Assembly (NCBI RefSeq): GCF_963678635.1
Contig: NC_087065.1
Coordinates: 71,373,345 to 71,437,344, forward strand
Reading direction: 5' to 3'
Source: Symsagittifera roscoffensis
Lineage: Eukaryota; Xenacoelomorpha; Acoela; Convolutidae
Length of the DNA: 64,000 nt
Below, piece by piece: positions 1-12,229 of this stretch (its first letter is position 1; the number at the start of each line of letters is the position of its first letter). Below the pieces are notes generated by a model, which was not told where the DNA came from, made no database searches, and saw only the letters and a list, made by a program, of their open reading frames with translations. The translations under genes were made by a program, and so were the position numbers.

Positions 1-1196
1 TTCAAGACGTTAATAGCTAAAAAGTATCAAAAGTTCACTAAAATTTATAGAAAAGTAATCCCTAAAAGGTATTTTTCAAACCAAGCTAATCAAGCAAAAA
101 AAATTTAGCATAATCTTAATTGCTTAAAGTAAACTACCATAAAAAGGTCAAATTTATTTTTCCAATGTTTTGTGCGTTGTTGCTTAGCATATTCTGGCTT
201 TAGTTGATTGTGGGATGCATTTTGCAACCACAAAAACGGTTAAAGAATAAACACAGAGGCAAAGCGGAGCTTTGCACCATTTGCAATACAACACATACAT
301 GAAAACATAATTAGTTGGAAAAAAAAAGTGTTTAACGGCTCGATAAAACAGAACTAAAGACTAACCTTCGATATTTTTGGAATTTGTTATACAAACGTGT
401 GATGAAAAGGTTCTATCTAAATTTGCAAAAATTGAATTTTTCGTGAGCCTCAAAGTTTTGTGGATAAAAATAATCTGGTGTGGTCGATTAAGCATAGGAT
501 CTTCCCACCATCTCAAATTTGGGATGAAAATTTTTCAGAAATGCCGAAAAGTTGCAAAGAAACGATAAAATCTTTAACTTTTCCGAGAGCCAAAAAAAGT
601 TTTTTCTTAAAACAAAATTGTTATAGCAGCATATGCAGGGTGGTTTCCTACAAAACGTTCGTTTCATCAAATACAAATTCTCAGATTAGTGAATGTCGTT
701 TTCGAAAAAATCAATAAGATTCAAAACACGGTCAAAAAATCAAACATTTTACAATTCCGCGGAATATTACATTTTGCAATGAACTAGCCGCTTAAGTAGA
801 AGCATGGCAGCGTCCAACAACTCGTTCTATCCATTGAACCCAAAACCTCAGATTTGCGAGGGTACTTTTTGAGAAACGAAGAAAAAAATTATGGAACTTC
901 CTCTCCACAAACTTTTTCGAAGGCTGCAGACAGTTGCGTAAAATAAAAAAAAGAAGACTAGAAGATCATGCAGGCGAACTGGGGGTACGCATTTTTTCCA
1001 TTGATACCCATTTTTTGCTAATCGAAAGCAAGAATTTTGAAGTTAGCCGTCAATGTTTGAGCAGACACCAGTTAAGACGAAAAAAACAATCGATTTTATA
1101 AAAATTTTGAAGAGTTTCGAGTCCTCCTGCAACTATCATGATCAAACCTTGCAACTACCTGGATGCTTGCTTTTGTACAAAAAAAATCCCTGGTGT
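1..1196. other. AT-rich flank left of the satellite, no gene seen
   Basis: No supported coding region. It holds one copy of the dispersed repeat described at 328-510. Around 251-290 lies a short stretch (GGAGCTTTGCACC core) that recurs near 12470-12510, so this is probably layered repeat debris. The short open frames here have no recognisable motif and sit in low-complexity A/T sequence. Confidence 0.6.
328..510 (+). repeat. Left copy of a ~185-bp direct repeat flanking the satellite
   Basis: The stretch beginning near ACGGCTCGATAAAACAGA and ending near TCTGGTGTGGTCGATTA is also found just right of the satellite at 8553-8738, in the same orientation and with scattered mismatches and small indels. 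Its first bases resemble the 3' end of each satellite unit (CCAATGTTAACGGAA versus CCAATGTTTTACGGC). This suggests that the array grew from the edge of this repeat. Confidence 0.7.
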
Positions 1197-4100
1197 GGCA
1201 CCTAAGCCGACAAAATTTGAGCTGACAAACTAAAGTCCGAAAAATCCAATGTTAACGGAATTTTTTTTTTCATTTCCATACATTGAAAAAAAGGGCCTGT
1301 GGGGACGGACTCAAATCTAAGACTCTAGGATGCAAAAGCAACCGCGTTATCTCAACACAAGTTCAGTTTTTTGTAAGAAAAGTTTTTCAGGGGGAGAATG
1401 TCTAGTTCCCGATAACAAGACACTTGCTCTCGCAAGTGTAATTAACCCGCAAAAAACTAAACCTGCCTTTTGGCACCTAAGCCGACAAAATTTGAGCAGA
1501 CAAATTAAAGTCTGAAAAAACCATTGTTAACGGAATTTTTTTTTTCATTTCAATACATGCTGAAAAAAACAAGGGTTTGTGGGGACGGACTCAAATCTAA
1601 GAAACTAGGATGCAAAAGCAACCGCGTTATCTCAACACAATTTCAAATTTTTTAAGAAAAGTTTTACAGGGGGAGAAAGTCTAGTTTCCGATAACAAGAC
1701 ACTTGCTCTCGCAAGTGTAATTAACCCGCAAAAAACTAAACCTGCCTTTTGGCACCTAAGCCGACAAAATTTGAGCAGACAAATTAAAGTCCGAAAAATC
1801 CAATGTTAACGGAATTTTTTTTTCATTTTCATACATGCTGAAAAAAACAAGGGCTTGTGGGACGGACTCAAATCTAAGACTCTAGGATGCAAAAGCAACC
1901 GCGTTATCACAACACAATTTCAATTTTTTGTGAGAAAAGTTATTCAGGGGGAGAAAGTCTAGTTTCCGATAACAAGACACTTGCTCTCGCAAGTGTAATT
2001 AACCCGCAAAAAACTAAACCTGCCTTTTGGCACCTAAGCCGACAAAATTTGAGCAGACAAAATAAAGTCCGAAAAATCCAATGTTAACGGAATTTTTTTT
2101 CTTTCATTTCCATACATGCTGAAAAAAACAAGGGCTTGTGGGACGGACTCAAATCTAAAACTCTAGGATGCAAATGCAACCGCGTTATCTCAACACAATT
2201 TCAATTTTTTGTAAGAAAAGTTATTCAGGGGGAGAAAGTCTAGTTTCCGATAACAAGACCCTTGCTCTCGCAAGTGTAATAAACCCGCAAAAAACTAAAC
2301 CTGCCTTTTGGCACCTAAGCCGACAAAATTTGAGCAGACAAATTAAAGTCCGAAAAATCCAATGTTAACGGAATTTTTTTTTTCATTTCAATACACGCTG
2401 AAAAAAACAAGGGCATGTGGGGACGGACTCAAATCTAAGACTCTAGGATGCAAAAGCAACCGCGTTATCTCAACACAATTTCAATTTTTTGTAAGAAAAT
2501 TTTTCAGGGGGAGAAAGTCTAGCTCCCGATAACAAAACACTTGCTCTCGCAAGTGTAATTAACCCGCAAAAAACTAAACCTGCCTTCTGGCACCTAAGCC
2601 GACAAAATTTGAGCAGACAAATTAAAGTCCGAAAAATCCAATGTTAACGGAATTTTTTTTTCATTTCAATACACGCTGAAAAAAACAAGGGCATGTGGGG
2701 ACGGACTCAAATCTAAGTCTCTAGGATGCAAAAGCAACCGCGTTATCTCAACACAATTTCAAATTTTTGTAAGAAAAGTTTTTTTAGGGGGAGAAAGTCT
2801 AGTTTCCGATAACAAGACACTTGCTCTCGCAAGTGTAATTAACCCGCAAAAAACTAAACCTGCCTTTTGGCACCTAAGCCGACAAAATTTGAGCAGACAA
2901 ATTAAAGTCCGAAAAATCCAATGTTAACGGAATTTTTTTTTTCATTTCCATACATGCTGAAAAAAACAAGGGCTTGTGGGACGGACTCAAATCTAAAACT
3001 CTAGGATGCAAATGCAACCGCGTTATCTCAACACAATTTCAATTTTTTGTAAGAAAAGTAATTCAGGGGGAGAAAGTCTAGTTTCCGATAACAAGACCCT
3101 TGCTCTCGCAAGTGTAATAAACCCGCAAAAAACTAAACCTGCCTTTTGGCACCTAAGCCGACAAAATTTGAGCAGACAAATTAAAGTCCGAAAAATCCAA
3201 TGTTAATGGAATTTTTTTTTTCATTTCAATACACGCTGAAAAAAACAAGGGCATGTGGGGACGGACTCAAATCTAAGTCTCTAGGATGCAAAAGCAACCG
3301 CGTTATCTCAACACAATTTCAAATTTTTGTAAGAAAAGTTTTTTTAGGGGGAGAAAGTCTAGTTTCCGATAACAAGACACTTGCTCTCGCAAGTGTAATT
3401 AACCCGCAAAAAACTAAACCTGCCTTTTGGCACCTAAGCCGACAAAATTTGAGCAGACAAATTAAAGTCCGAAAAATCCAATGTTAACGGAATTTTTTTT
3501 TTTCATTTCCATACATGCTAAAAAAAACAAGGGCTTGTGGGACGGACTCAAATCTAAAACTCTAGGATGCAAAAGCAACCGGGTTATCTCAACACAATTT
3601 CAATTTTTTGTAAGAAAAGTTATTCAGGGGGAGAAAGTCTAGTTCCCGATAACAAGACCCTTGCTCTCGCAAGTGTAATTAACCCGCAAAAAACTAAACC
3701 TGCCTTTTGGCACCTAAGCCGACAAAATTTGAGCAGACAAATTAAAGTCCGAAAAATCCAATGTTAACGGAATTTTTTTTTCATTTCAATACATGCTGAA
3801 AAAAACAAGGGCTTGTGGGAACGGACTCACATCTAAGACTCTAGGATGCAAAAGCAACCGCGTTATCTCAACACAATTTCAAATTTTTGTAAGAAAAGTT
3901 TTTTTAGGGGGAGAAAGTCTAGTTTCCGATAACAAGACACTTGCTCTCGCAAGTGTAATTAACCCGCAAAAAACTAAACCTGCCTTTTGGCACCTAAGCC
4001 GACAAAATTTGAGCAGACAAATTAAAGTCCGAAAAATCCAATGTTAACGGAATTTTTTTTTTCATTTCCATTATGCTGAAAAAAACAAAGGCTTGTGGGA

Positions 4101-7100
4101 CGGACTCATATCTAAGACTCTAGGATGCAAAAGCAACCGCGTTATCTCAACACAAGTTCAGTTTTTTGTAAGAAAAGTTTTTCAGGGGGAGAATGTCTAG
4201 TTCCCGATAACAAGACACTTGCTCTCGCAAGTGTAATTAACCCGCAAAAAACTAAACCTGCCTTTTGGCACCTAAGCCGACAAAATTTGAGCAGACAAAT
4301 TAAAGTCTGAAAAAACCATTGTTAACGGAATTTTTTTTTTCATTTCAATACATGCTGAAAAAAACAAGGGTTTGTGGGGACGGACTCAAATCTAAGAAAC
4401 TAGGATGCAAAAGCAACCGCGTTATCTCAACACAATTTCAAATTTTTTAAGAAAAGTTTTACAGGGGGAGAAAGTCTAGTTTCCGATAACAAGACACTTG
4501 CTCTCGCAAGTGTAATTAACCCGCAAAAAACTAAACCTGCCTTTTGGCACCTAAGCCGACAAAATTTGAGCAGACAAATTAAAGTCCGAAAAATCCAATG
4601 TTAACGGAATTTTTTTTTTCATTTCCATTATGCTGAAAAAAACAAGGGCTTGTGGGACGGACTCAAATCTAAAACTCTAGGATGCAAATGCAACCGCGTT
4701 ATCTCAACACAATTTCAATTTTTTGTAAGAAAAGTTATTCAGGGGGAGAAAGTCTAGTTTCCGATAACAAGACCCTTGCTCTCGCAAGTGTAATAAACCC
4801 GCAAAAAACTAAACCTGCCTTTTGGCACCTAAGCCGACAAAATTTGAGCAGACAAATTAAAGTCCGAAAAATCCAATGTTAACGGAATTTTTTTTTTCAT
4901 TTCAATACACGCTGAAAAAAACAAGGGCATGTGGGGACGGACTCAAATCTAAGACTCTAGGATGCAAAAGCAACCGCGTTATCTCAACACAATTTCAATT
5001 TTTTGTAAGAAAATTTTTCAGGGGGAGAAAGTCTAGCTCCCGATAACAAAACACTTGCTCTCGCAAGTGTAATTAACCCGCAAAAAACTAAACCTGCCTT
5101 CTGGCACCTAAGCCGACAAAATTTGAGCAGACAAATTAAAGTCCGAAAAATCCAATGTTAACGGAATTTTTTTTCATTTCAATACACGCTGAAAAAAACA
5201 AGGGCATGTGGGGACGGACTCAAATCTAAGTCTCTAGGATGCAAAAGCAACCGCGTTATCTCAACACAATTTCAAATTTTTGTAAGAAAAGTTTTTTTAG
5301 GGGGAGAAAGTCTAGTTTCCGATAACAAGACACTTGCTCTCGCAAGTGTAATTAACCCGCAAAAAACTAAACCTGCCTTTTGGCACCTAAGCCGACAAAA
5401 TTTGAGCAGACAAATTAAAGTCCGAAAAATCCAATGTTAACGGAATTTTTTTTTTCATTTCCATACATGCTGAAAAAAACAAGGGCTTGTGGGACGGACT
5501 CAAATCTAAAACTCTAGGATGCAAATGCAACCGCGTTATCTCAACACAATTTCAATTTTTTGTAAGAAAAGTAATTCAGGGGGAGAAAGTCTAGTTTCCG
5601 ATAACAAGACCCTTGCTCTCGCAAGTGTAATAAACCCGCAAAAAACTAAACCTGCCTTTTGGCACCTAAGCCGACAAAATTTGAGCAGACAAATTAAAGT
5701 CCGAAAAATCCAATGTTAATGGAATTTTTTTTTTCATTTCAATACACGCTGAAAAAAACAAGGGCATGTGGGGACGGACTCAAATCTAAGTCTCTAGGAT
5801 GCAAAAGCAACCGCGTTATCTCAACACAATTTCAAATTTTTGTAAGAAAAGTTTTTTTAGGGGGAGAAAGTCTAGTTTCCGATAACAAGACACTTGCTCT
5901 CGCAAGTGTAATTAACCCGCAAAAAACTAAACCTGCCTTTTGGCACCTAAGCCGACAAAATTTGAGCAGACAAATTAAAGTCCGAAAAATCCAATGTTAA
6001 CGGAATTTTTTTTTTCATTTCCATACATGCTAAAAAAAACAAGGGCTTGTGGGACGGACTCAAATCTAAAACTCTAGGATGCAAAAGCAACCGGGTTATC
6101 TCAACACAATTTCAATTTTTTGTAAGAAAAGTTATTCAGGGGGAGAAAGTCTAGTTCCCGATAACAAGACCCTTGCTCTCGCAAGTGTAATTAACCCGCA
6201 AAAAACTAAACCTGCCTTTTGGCACCTAAGCCGACAAAATTTGAGCAGACAAATTAAAGTCCGAAAAATCCAATGTTAACGGAATTTTTTTTTCATTTCA
6301 ATACATGCTGAAAAAAACAAGGGCTTGTGGGAACGGACTCACATCTAAGACTCTAGGATGCAAAAGCAACCGCGTTATCTCAACACAATTTCAAATTTTT
6401 GTAAGAAAAGTTTTTTTAGGGGGAGAAAGTCTAGTTTCCGATAACAAGACACTTGCTCTCGCAAGTGTAATTAACCCGCAAAAAACTAAACCTGCCTTTT
6501 GGCACCTAAGCCGACAAAATTTGAGCAGACAAATTAAAGTCCGAAAAATCCAATGTTAACGGAATTTTTTTTTTCATTTCCATTATGCTGAAAAAAACAA
6601 AGGCTTGTGGGACGGACTCATATCTAAGACTCTAGGATGCAAAAGCAACCGCGTTATCTCAACACAATTTCAATTTTTTGTAAGAAAAGTTATTCAGGGG
6701 GAGAAAGTCTAGTTCCCGATAACAAGACACTTGCTCTCGCAAGTGTAATTAACCCGCAAAAAACTAAACCTGCCTTTTGGCACCTGAGCCGACAAAATTT
6801 GAACAGACAAATTAAAGTCCGAAAAATCCAATGTTAACGTATTTTTTTTTTTCATTTCCATACATGCTGAAAAAAACAAGGGCTTGTGGGTACGGACTCA
6901 AATCTAAGACTCTAGGATGCAAAAGCAACCGCGTTATCTCAACACAATTTCAATTTTTTGTAAGAAAAATTTTTCAGGGGAGAAAGTCTAGTTCCCGATA
7001 ACAAGACACTTGCTCTCGCAAGTGTAATTAACCCGCAAAAAACTAAACCTGCTTTTTGGCACCTAAGCCGACAAAATTTGAGCAGACAAATTAAGGTCCG

Positions 7101-8520
7101 AAAAATCCAATGTTAACGGAATTTTTTTTTTGATTTCAATACATTTTGAAAAAAACAAGGGCTTGAGGGGACGGACTCAAATCTAAGACTCTAGGATGCA
7201 AAAGCAACCGCGTTATCTCAACACAATTTCAATTTTTCGTAAGAAAAGTTTTTCAGGGGGAGAAAGTCTAGTTCCCGATAACAAGACACTTGCTCTCGCA
7301 AGTGTAATAAACCCGCAAAAAACTAAACCTGCCTTTTGGCACCTAAGCCGACAAAATTTGAGCAGACAAATTAAAGTCCGAAAAATCCAATGTTAACGGA
7401 ATTTTTTTTTTCATTTCCATACATGCTGAAAAAAACAAGGGCTTGTGGGACGGACTCAAATCTAAGACTCTAGGATGCAAAAGCAACCGCGTTATCACAA
7501 CACAATTTCAATTTTTTGTGAGAAAAGTTATTCAGGGGGAGAAAGTCTAATTTCCGATAACAAGACACTTGCTCTCGCAAGTGTAATTAACCCGCAAAAA
7601 ACTAAACCTGCCTTTTGGCACCTAAGCCGACAAAATTTGAGCAGACAAAATAAAGTCCGAAAAATCCAATGTTAACGGAATTTTTTTTTTCATTTCAATA
7701 CATGCTGAAAAAAACAAGGGCTTGTGGGACGGACTCAAATCTAAAACTCTAGGATGCAAATGCAACCGCGTTATCTCAACACAATTTCAATTTTTTGTAA
7801 GAAAAGTTATTCAGGGGGAGAAAGTCTAGTTTCCGATAACAAGACCCTTGCTCTCGCAAGTGTAATAAACCCGCAAAAAACTAAACCTGCCTTTTGGCAC
7901 CTAAGCCGACAAAATTTGAGCAGACAAATTAAAGTCCGAAAAATCCAATGTTAACGGAATTTTTTTTTTCATTTCAATACACGCTGAAAAAAACAAGGGC
8001 ATGTGGGGACGGACTCAAATCTAAGACTCTAGGATGCAAAAGCAACCGCGTTATCTCAACACAATTTCAATTTTTTGTAAGAAAATTTTTCAGGGGGAGA
8101 AAGTCTAGCTCCCGATAACAAAACACTTGCTCTCGCAAGTGTAATTAACCCGCAAAAAACTAAACCTGCTTTTTGGCACCTAAGCCGACAAAATTTGAGC
8201 AGACAAATTAAGGTCCGAAAAATCCAATGTTAACGGAATTTTTTTTTTGATTTCAATACATTTTGAAAAAAACAAGGGCTTGAGGGGACGGACTCAAATC
8301 TAAGACTCTAGGATGCAAAAGCAACCGCGTTATCTCAACACAATTTCAATTTTTCGTAAGAAAAGTTTTTCAGGGGGAGAAAGTCTAGTTCCCGATAACA
8401 AGACACTTGCTCTCGCAAGTGTAATTAACCCGCAAAAAACTAAACCTGCCTTTGTGCACCTAAACCGACAAAATTTGAGCAGACAAACGAAAGTTCGAAA
8501 AATCCAGCGTTTACGAAAAA
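1197..8520 (+). repeat. 279-bp satellite array, about 26 units with higher-order structure
   Basis: Units recur every 279-281 bp. The shared landmark ATGCAAAAGCAACCG starts near 1330, 1610, 1887, 2168, 2447, 2727, 3006, 3287, 3567, 3846, 4125 and onward to 8313. A partial unit begins at 1197. A block of units is repeated almost exactly about 2513 bp later: 2168/4682, 3006/5519, 3567/6079 and 3793/6305 correspond. Unit 1330 matches 4125, but the unit at 1887 has no counterpart between 4405 and 4682 and reappears at 7475. Each unit has a ~200-nt open stretch (66 codons) with no known domain. Several units break that frame (1610, 2447, 4405), so I do not regard it as a gene. Confidence 0.95.
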
Positions 8521-8552
8521 ATTTACTGGAAAGAAACAATTTGAAAAAACCA

Positions 8553-8738
8553 ATGTTTTACGGCTCGATAAAACAGAGCTAAAGGCTAAAACTCAATATT
8601 TTTGGAATTGGTTATCTGAACGTGTGATGAAATAGGTTATATCTAAATTTAAATAGCGACTTTTCCTTCTGACTCAAAGTTTTTTTGGATAAAAAAATCT
8701 GGTGTGGTCGATTATGCATTACGATTATGCACCACTGA
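8553..8738 (+). repeat. Right copy of the direct repeat flanking the satellite
   Basis: Same orientation and order as 328-510, including ACGGCTCGATAAAACAGA at the start, TATTTTTGGAATT in the middle and TCTGGTGTGGTCGATTA at the end. Together the pair brackets the whole array, as long terminal direct repeats or a duplicated host repeat would. Confidence 0.7.
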
Positions 8739-8903
8739 CACTGGAAATTGTATAAATTGTATTTAAATTGTATTTCAATTAAATGAATATAATTCGTATT
8801 TTTAACGTATTATGACAGGTTTTGTTTTACAGAAAACTGAGCAATTAAATGCAAGATTTATTTAGGGATAAATGGACGTGTATTATTACAAAAATACCTT
8901 TAT

Positions 8904-9290
8904 ATCAGGGCAAAGCCCCGAATGTTCCTACTGTCCTTTAAATGGTCTCAAATATAATTTGCTGAAAAACATTTTGACAAGTTATGAATTTTGTCCAGAT
9001 AATAGCCCCTGAATTTTTCGACTGCCTTTGAAAGTCTATAGAGCAATAATAACTAAAATTAAATGGAAGAAAAAATAAATATATTTTTTTAATTTTGAGA
9101 TTTTTGCGAAAATCATCCCCCCACACGACATATAAAGTACAAAGTGATAGATTTCGCTCCTAATAACAAATTAATTATGGCAAAAATAAGCTTCCTTCAA
9201 CCAATTTGAAATGACTTTTCAAGTTTAAGCTCAAGACAACAATACCGAGCACTAATGTTCCGTTACTTTCGTTACAAAATTCATAACAAA
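8904..9290 (+). repeat. Dispersed ~550-bp repeat, copy A (internally deleted)
   Basis: It begins ATCAGGGCAAAGCCCCGAAT and continues through CCCCCCACACGACATATAAA to CTAATGTTCCGTTACTTTCG. The same landmarks occur in copy C (13928-14452) and in reverse complement in copy B (9794-10333). Copy A lacks the middle segment with the ACGCGTTAA motifs. No coding capacity is seen. It may be a non-autonomous DNA element. Confidence 0.65.
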
Positions 9291-9793
9291 AAATGAGTAT
9301 TTATGGAATTGATACTATCAAATAGCTTGCCAAAATTGTTCCAAATTGTTCAATTTGGAACATTTTTGTAAAGCAGGATAATTCGCCACGCACAAATTGT
9401 TCGCGGTACATTGCGTTCAGCATCAAAGTTTTAAACGAGCAGTTTTTAAATTCAGAGCGCCTGTCAAGCCAAGTTGATATAATGATGTGCGTGAACTCGC
9501 CGGTAATATTCTTTTGGAAATAAGTCTGAAAACTACTCCAAGCATATATGTTCCTCACTTTCTTTAAAATCCGGAACGGACAATACATTTTGTGCTAAAC
9601 AAATTATGTTAACAGTTTTTTTGTTTGGTGCTGTTTTTATAAATCTGGGCTCACACAAATCTAACGAAAAATATTCATAACAAAAGTATCTGCTTAAAAT
9701 TTCTTTATAAAATTATTCAATTGAATGCAATAGTATTGGCCCCGATATACTTGTAGTGTCGTTTTAGTATCAGAATGCGAGGAATATCTTTTT
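9291..9793. other. Spacer between inverted repeat copies A and B
   Basis: A 95-codon open frame exists on the minus strand (9301-9588), but I see no motif or codon signature supporting it. The spacer forms the loop between two inverted copies of the dispersed repeat. It contains a short inverted repeat near 9330-9365 (CCAAATTG / CAATTTGG). Confidence 0.4.
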
Positions 9794-10333
9794 TGTTCCG
9801 ACTTTCGATACGAAAATAACGGAATATTTGTGCTCGGGTGGGTTGTTTTTTCTTCAGACAAATTTCGACTTTTCAGCTAGCTATTTTTGACGGGATTTTT
9901 AAAATATCATTCAAAAGGTATTGTTGTCCTGAGCTTAAATTTGAAAAAATAATTCACCTGTGATTTTTTTCGTAATGTTATGTGGGTTTAAAGATTGCCA
10001 TTTTGGCCAATTTAGGACAATTAACGCGCGATATATTTCGCGCTATTAACGCGTGATATATTTCGCGCTATTAACGCGTAAGCGGAGATTTAATCCGTCT
10101 TAGAAAGCGTTCCAATTTGGTTGAAAGAAGCTTACTTGGCACAATTGATTTGTTACAATGAGCGAAATCTTTTCTTTTGTACTTTATATGGCGCGTGGGG
10201 GTATGATTTCATTAAAAAAACTTCAAATTTTTTTCATTTTTTTTCATTTAATTTTATTACATTTATTGGTTTATGTTACTTCAGCTGCATAAACCTTAAA
10301 AGGCAGTCGGAACATTCAGGGCTTTGCCCTGAT
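9794..10333 (-). repeat. Dispersed ~550-bp repeat, copy B (inverted)
   Basis: Reverse complement of copies A and C: it runs from GTTCCGACTTTCG to GGGCTTTGCCCTGAT. Near 10020-10085 the stretch ATTAACGCG-GATATATTTCGCGCT is tandemly repeated, where copy C has a single version. The outer ends of the element read TGTTCCGACT in opposite orientations, a short terminal inverted repeat. Confidence 0.7.
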
Positions 10334-10427
10334 GCGAGCAGTCTTTTTTTTGAAATTATAGCTGTTCTACACTTCTCCTAGATGGTAACTTTTTAACAAT
10401 TAGTAACTTCACATTGCTTGATTGTAA

Positions 10428-11391
10428 TCCCGCATCCAGCTTCAAGCGTTAATAATCGATTATATTACAATTTTAAGATCAGTCTTACTAAAATTGAGAA
10501 ACAATCGATTTTAATTAAATAATAATCGATTATAATCTCTTTTTTAAAATCAAATTATAATTAATTATAATCCATTGTAATCGATTATAATCGATTTTTT
10601 ATTCTTCTATTTTTCGATACAATTATAATCGATTATAATTGATTATAATCCATTAATTTTATTCAAATTTTTACTTAATTAGTTTTGCACAAAAACCCAT
10701 TATAATCGATTTGTCCTCGATTTTTGTCTTCGAAGTTGCATCTAAATTGCTTATATTTTATGCTGTTTGTGGACATTGATTCCTATGAAAATGAGAAAAA
10801 TATTTTTAAAGTTTTCCAATTAATTCAAATTTATAAGTTTTTTTTTTCATTTCTTCCCCATTAGAGTTGTTTTGTGATGCATATTTTAAGCTTTTTTACA
10901 CACCAAAACATCAGCAAATTGATTTAGTTTCATGATTGATTCGGAAAATTTATTTTTCATCATCTACCGCGGGAACCTTTCCACTAAAATGAAAGGATCT
11001 CTATGAAACTTTTGTTTCGCGGTAAAATTTTGTGTTCAGATGAACCAAAGTGTTCAAGAGATTTCTCTTTTAGAAATTTTCTTATTGACACAAAAATGAA
11101 AACCCATAAGATATAATTCGAGTAAAGAAAAATTTCGGCAAAATAAGAGATTATAATCGATTATAATCAATTATAATCAATTACAATTGATTTTAAGGGT
11201 TTTTAGTAAGAACTATAATCAACTATAATCGATTATAAGAGATTATAATCTCTTGGAAAATATCACGATTATAATCAATTATAAATCCTGTAAAGACCTA
11301 ATTTTGGTAATTATAATCAATTATAATTGTCAAAAAATCATCATAATAATCCGTTATAATCGATTACTTACGCCTAAACTTGGATGCGGGA
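10428..11391. mobile_element. Fold-back/MITE-like element with CCCGCATCC termini and TAATCGATTATAAT palindromes
   Basis: The left end reads TCCCGCATCCAGCTTCAAGC. The right end, on the opposite strand, reads TCCCGCATCCAAGTTTAGGC, so there is an imperfect terminal inverted repeat. Both ends run into dense copies of ATAATCGATTATAATC-like palindromes (about 10448-10720 and 11146-11375) around an AT-rich core. The CCCGCAT core is flanked by AT on both sides, compatible with a 2-bp target duplication. No open frame is present, so any movement would need an outside transposase. A second member lies at 50814-51847. Confidence 0.7.
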
Positions 11392-12057
11392 TGAATTTCC
11401 GTACATAATGGGATTGACACAGTTTCTTTTTCTGTCTTGGTATTCGATTTAATAAAATGAGAATAAGTTTTTGTGGAGCTTCCTTGACAATTCTAACGAC
11501 AACATTTTCATTCCTAGTTTATTTTTCTCGTGATGTCTAGTTGGCTAAAAATTTCCGCGCAGTATGTGAAAGCTTCTTAGACAACGTGTCGCAAATACCT
11601 TTGTGTGCGCTTTTGGAATGTTTTCATTTATAAAAATGTATTTTGTGCTTTCCTCAAATGCTTAGCCAAAATGCCTCTATAACTCAAAGGCGCCTTCAAA
11701 AAAATAGTAATGGCCGTGAAATAGTTCACAAATAATGGGATAATTTGAGTGGCGACAGGATCAAGGGTCGAAATCCCCTTCCCTACGCACACCCACACTT
11801 AAATTCCCTAACCCTAGCCCTAACCCGAATACCCATTTGCTGATAAACAAGAAATTTGCATCTTTTTGTTGCCCTATTTTTGAAACGTCGATTCGACAAA
11901 ATTTTATTTTTTTATTCATTTTTTAACCAAAATTTTGATTTTCATTCTTTATATTGTAATCAAAATTTCGATTTTTTTCTCTTTTTTCCAACTAATTTTT
12001 TTCAACCCATCTACAGGACACCATTTCTATTGTAAACTTTTCGAACGAGAGATTTAC
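11392..12057. other. Intergenic, with a short telomere-like CCCTAA run
   Basis: Nothing coding is recognised. Near 11803-11827 there is CCCTAACCCTAGCCCTAACCC, about three and a half copies of a CCCTAA-like motif. It is too short to call a telomere and could be chance or an interstitial remnant. Confidence 0.4.
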
Positions 12058-12229
12058 CCTCAAACTGGTCCAATTGGTGAGTTGACTCGATGCTGCACGT
12101 GATAGGTCCATTGTTGTATATTTCACTCATCATTTGGTCCCGCCCCTTAATCTCCCCGTAGTCGCCCACTTTATAAAGAGTGTAGTTAGTCTCCGCGAAG
12201 CAGTTGCCGACACCAAAGCAGTTTCCACA
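12058..12229 (-). CDS. Cathepsin Z/X-like cysteine protease, single internal exon
   Basis: On the minus strand a poly-T tract ending TTTTTTTCCAG leads into an open exon. It codes for CGNCF, then YKVGDYGEIKGRDQMM, then SEIYNNGPITCSI and a final FEG, followed by a GTAAAT donor. The order NYTLYKVGDYG - GR-M - EI-NGPI-C-I is characteristic of cathepsin Z (papain-family carboxypeptidase, lysosomal/secreted), from the segment between the catalytic Cys and His. No exons with the catalytic cysteine (GSCWA) or histidine (INHIV) were found nearby. Either they lie in unrecognised short exons or this is an orphan or relic exon. Confidence 0.7.

Noticed and set aside
1197-8520. CRISPR array
   Set aside because: Units are 279 bp, contiguous and without unique spacers, in animal DNA.
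1330-8582. A family of 66-95 codon frames repeated along the satellite
   Set aside because: They are one open stretch copied with each 279-bp unit. Several units break the frame and no domain, start context or splice signal supports translation.
9301-9588. 95-codon minus-strand frame between repeat copies A and B
   Set aside because: No motif, no splice context, and it lies between copies of a non-coding mobile repeat.
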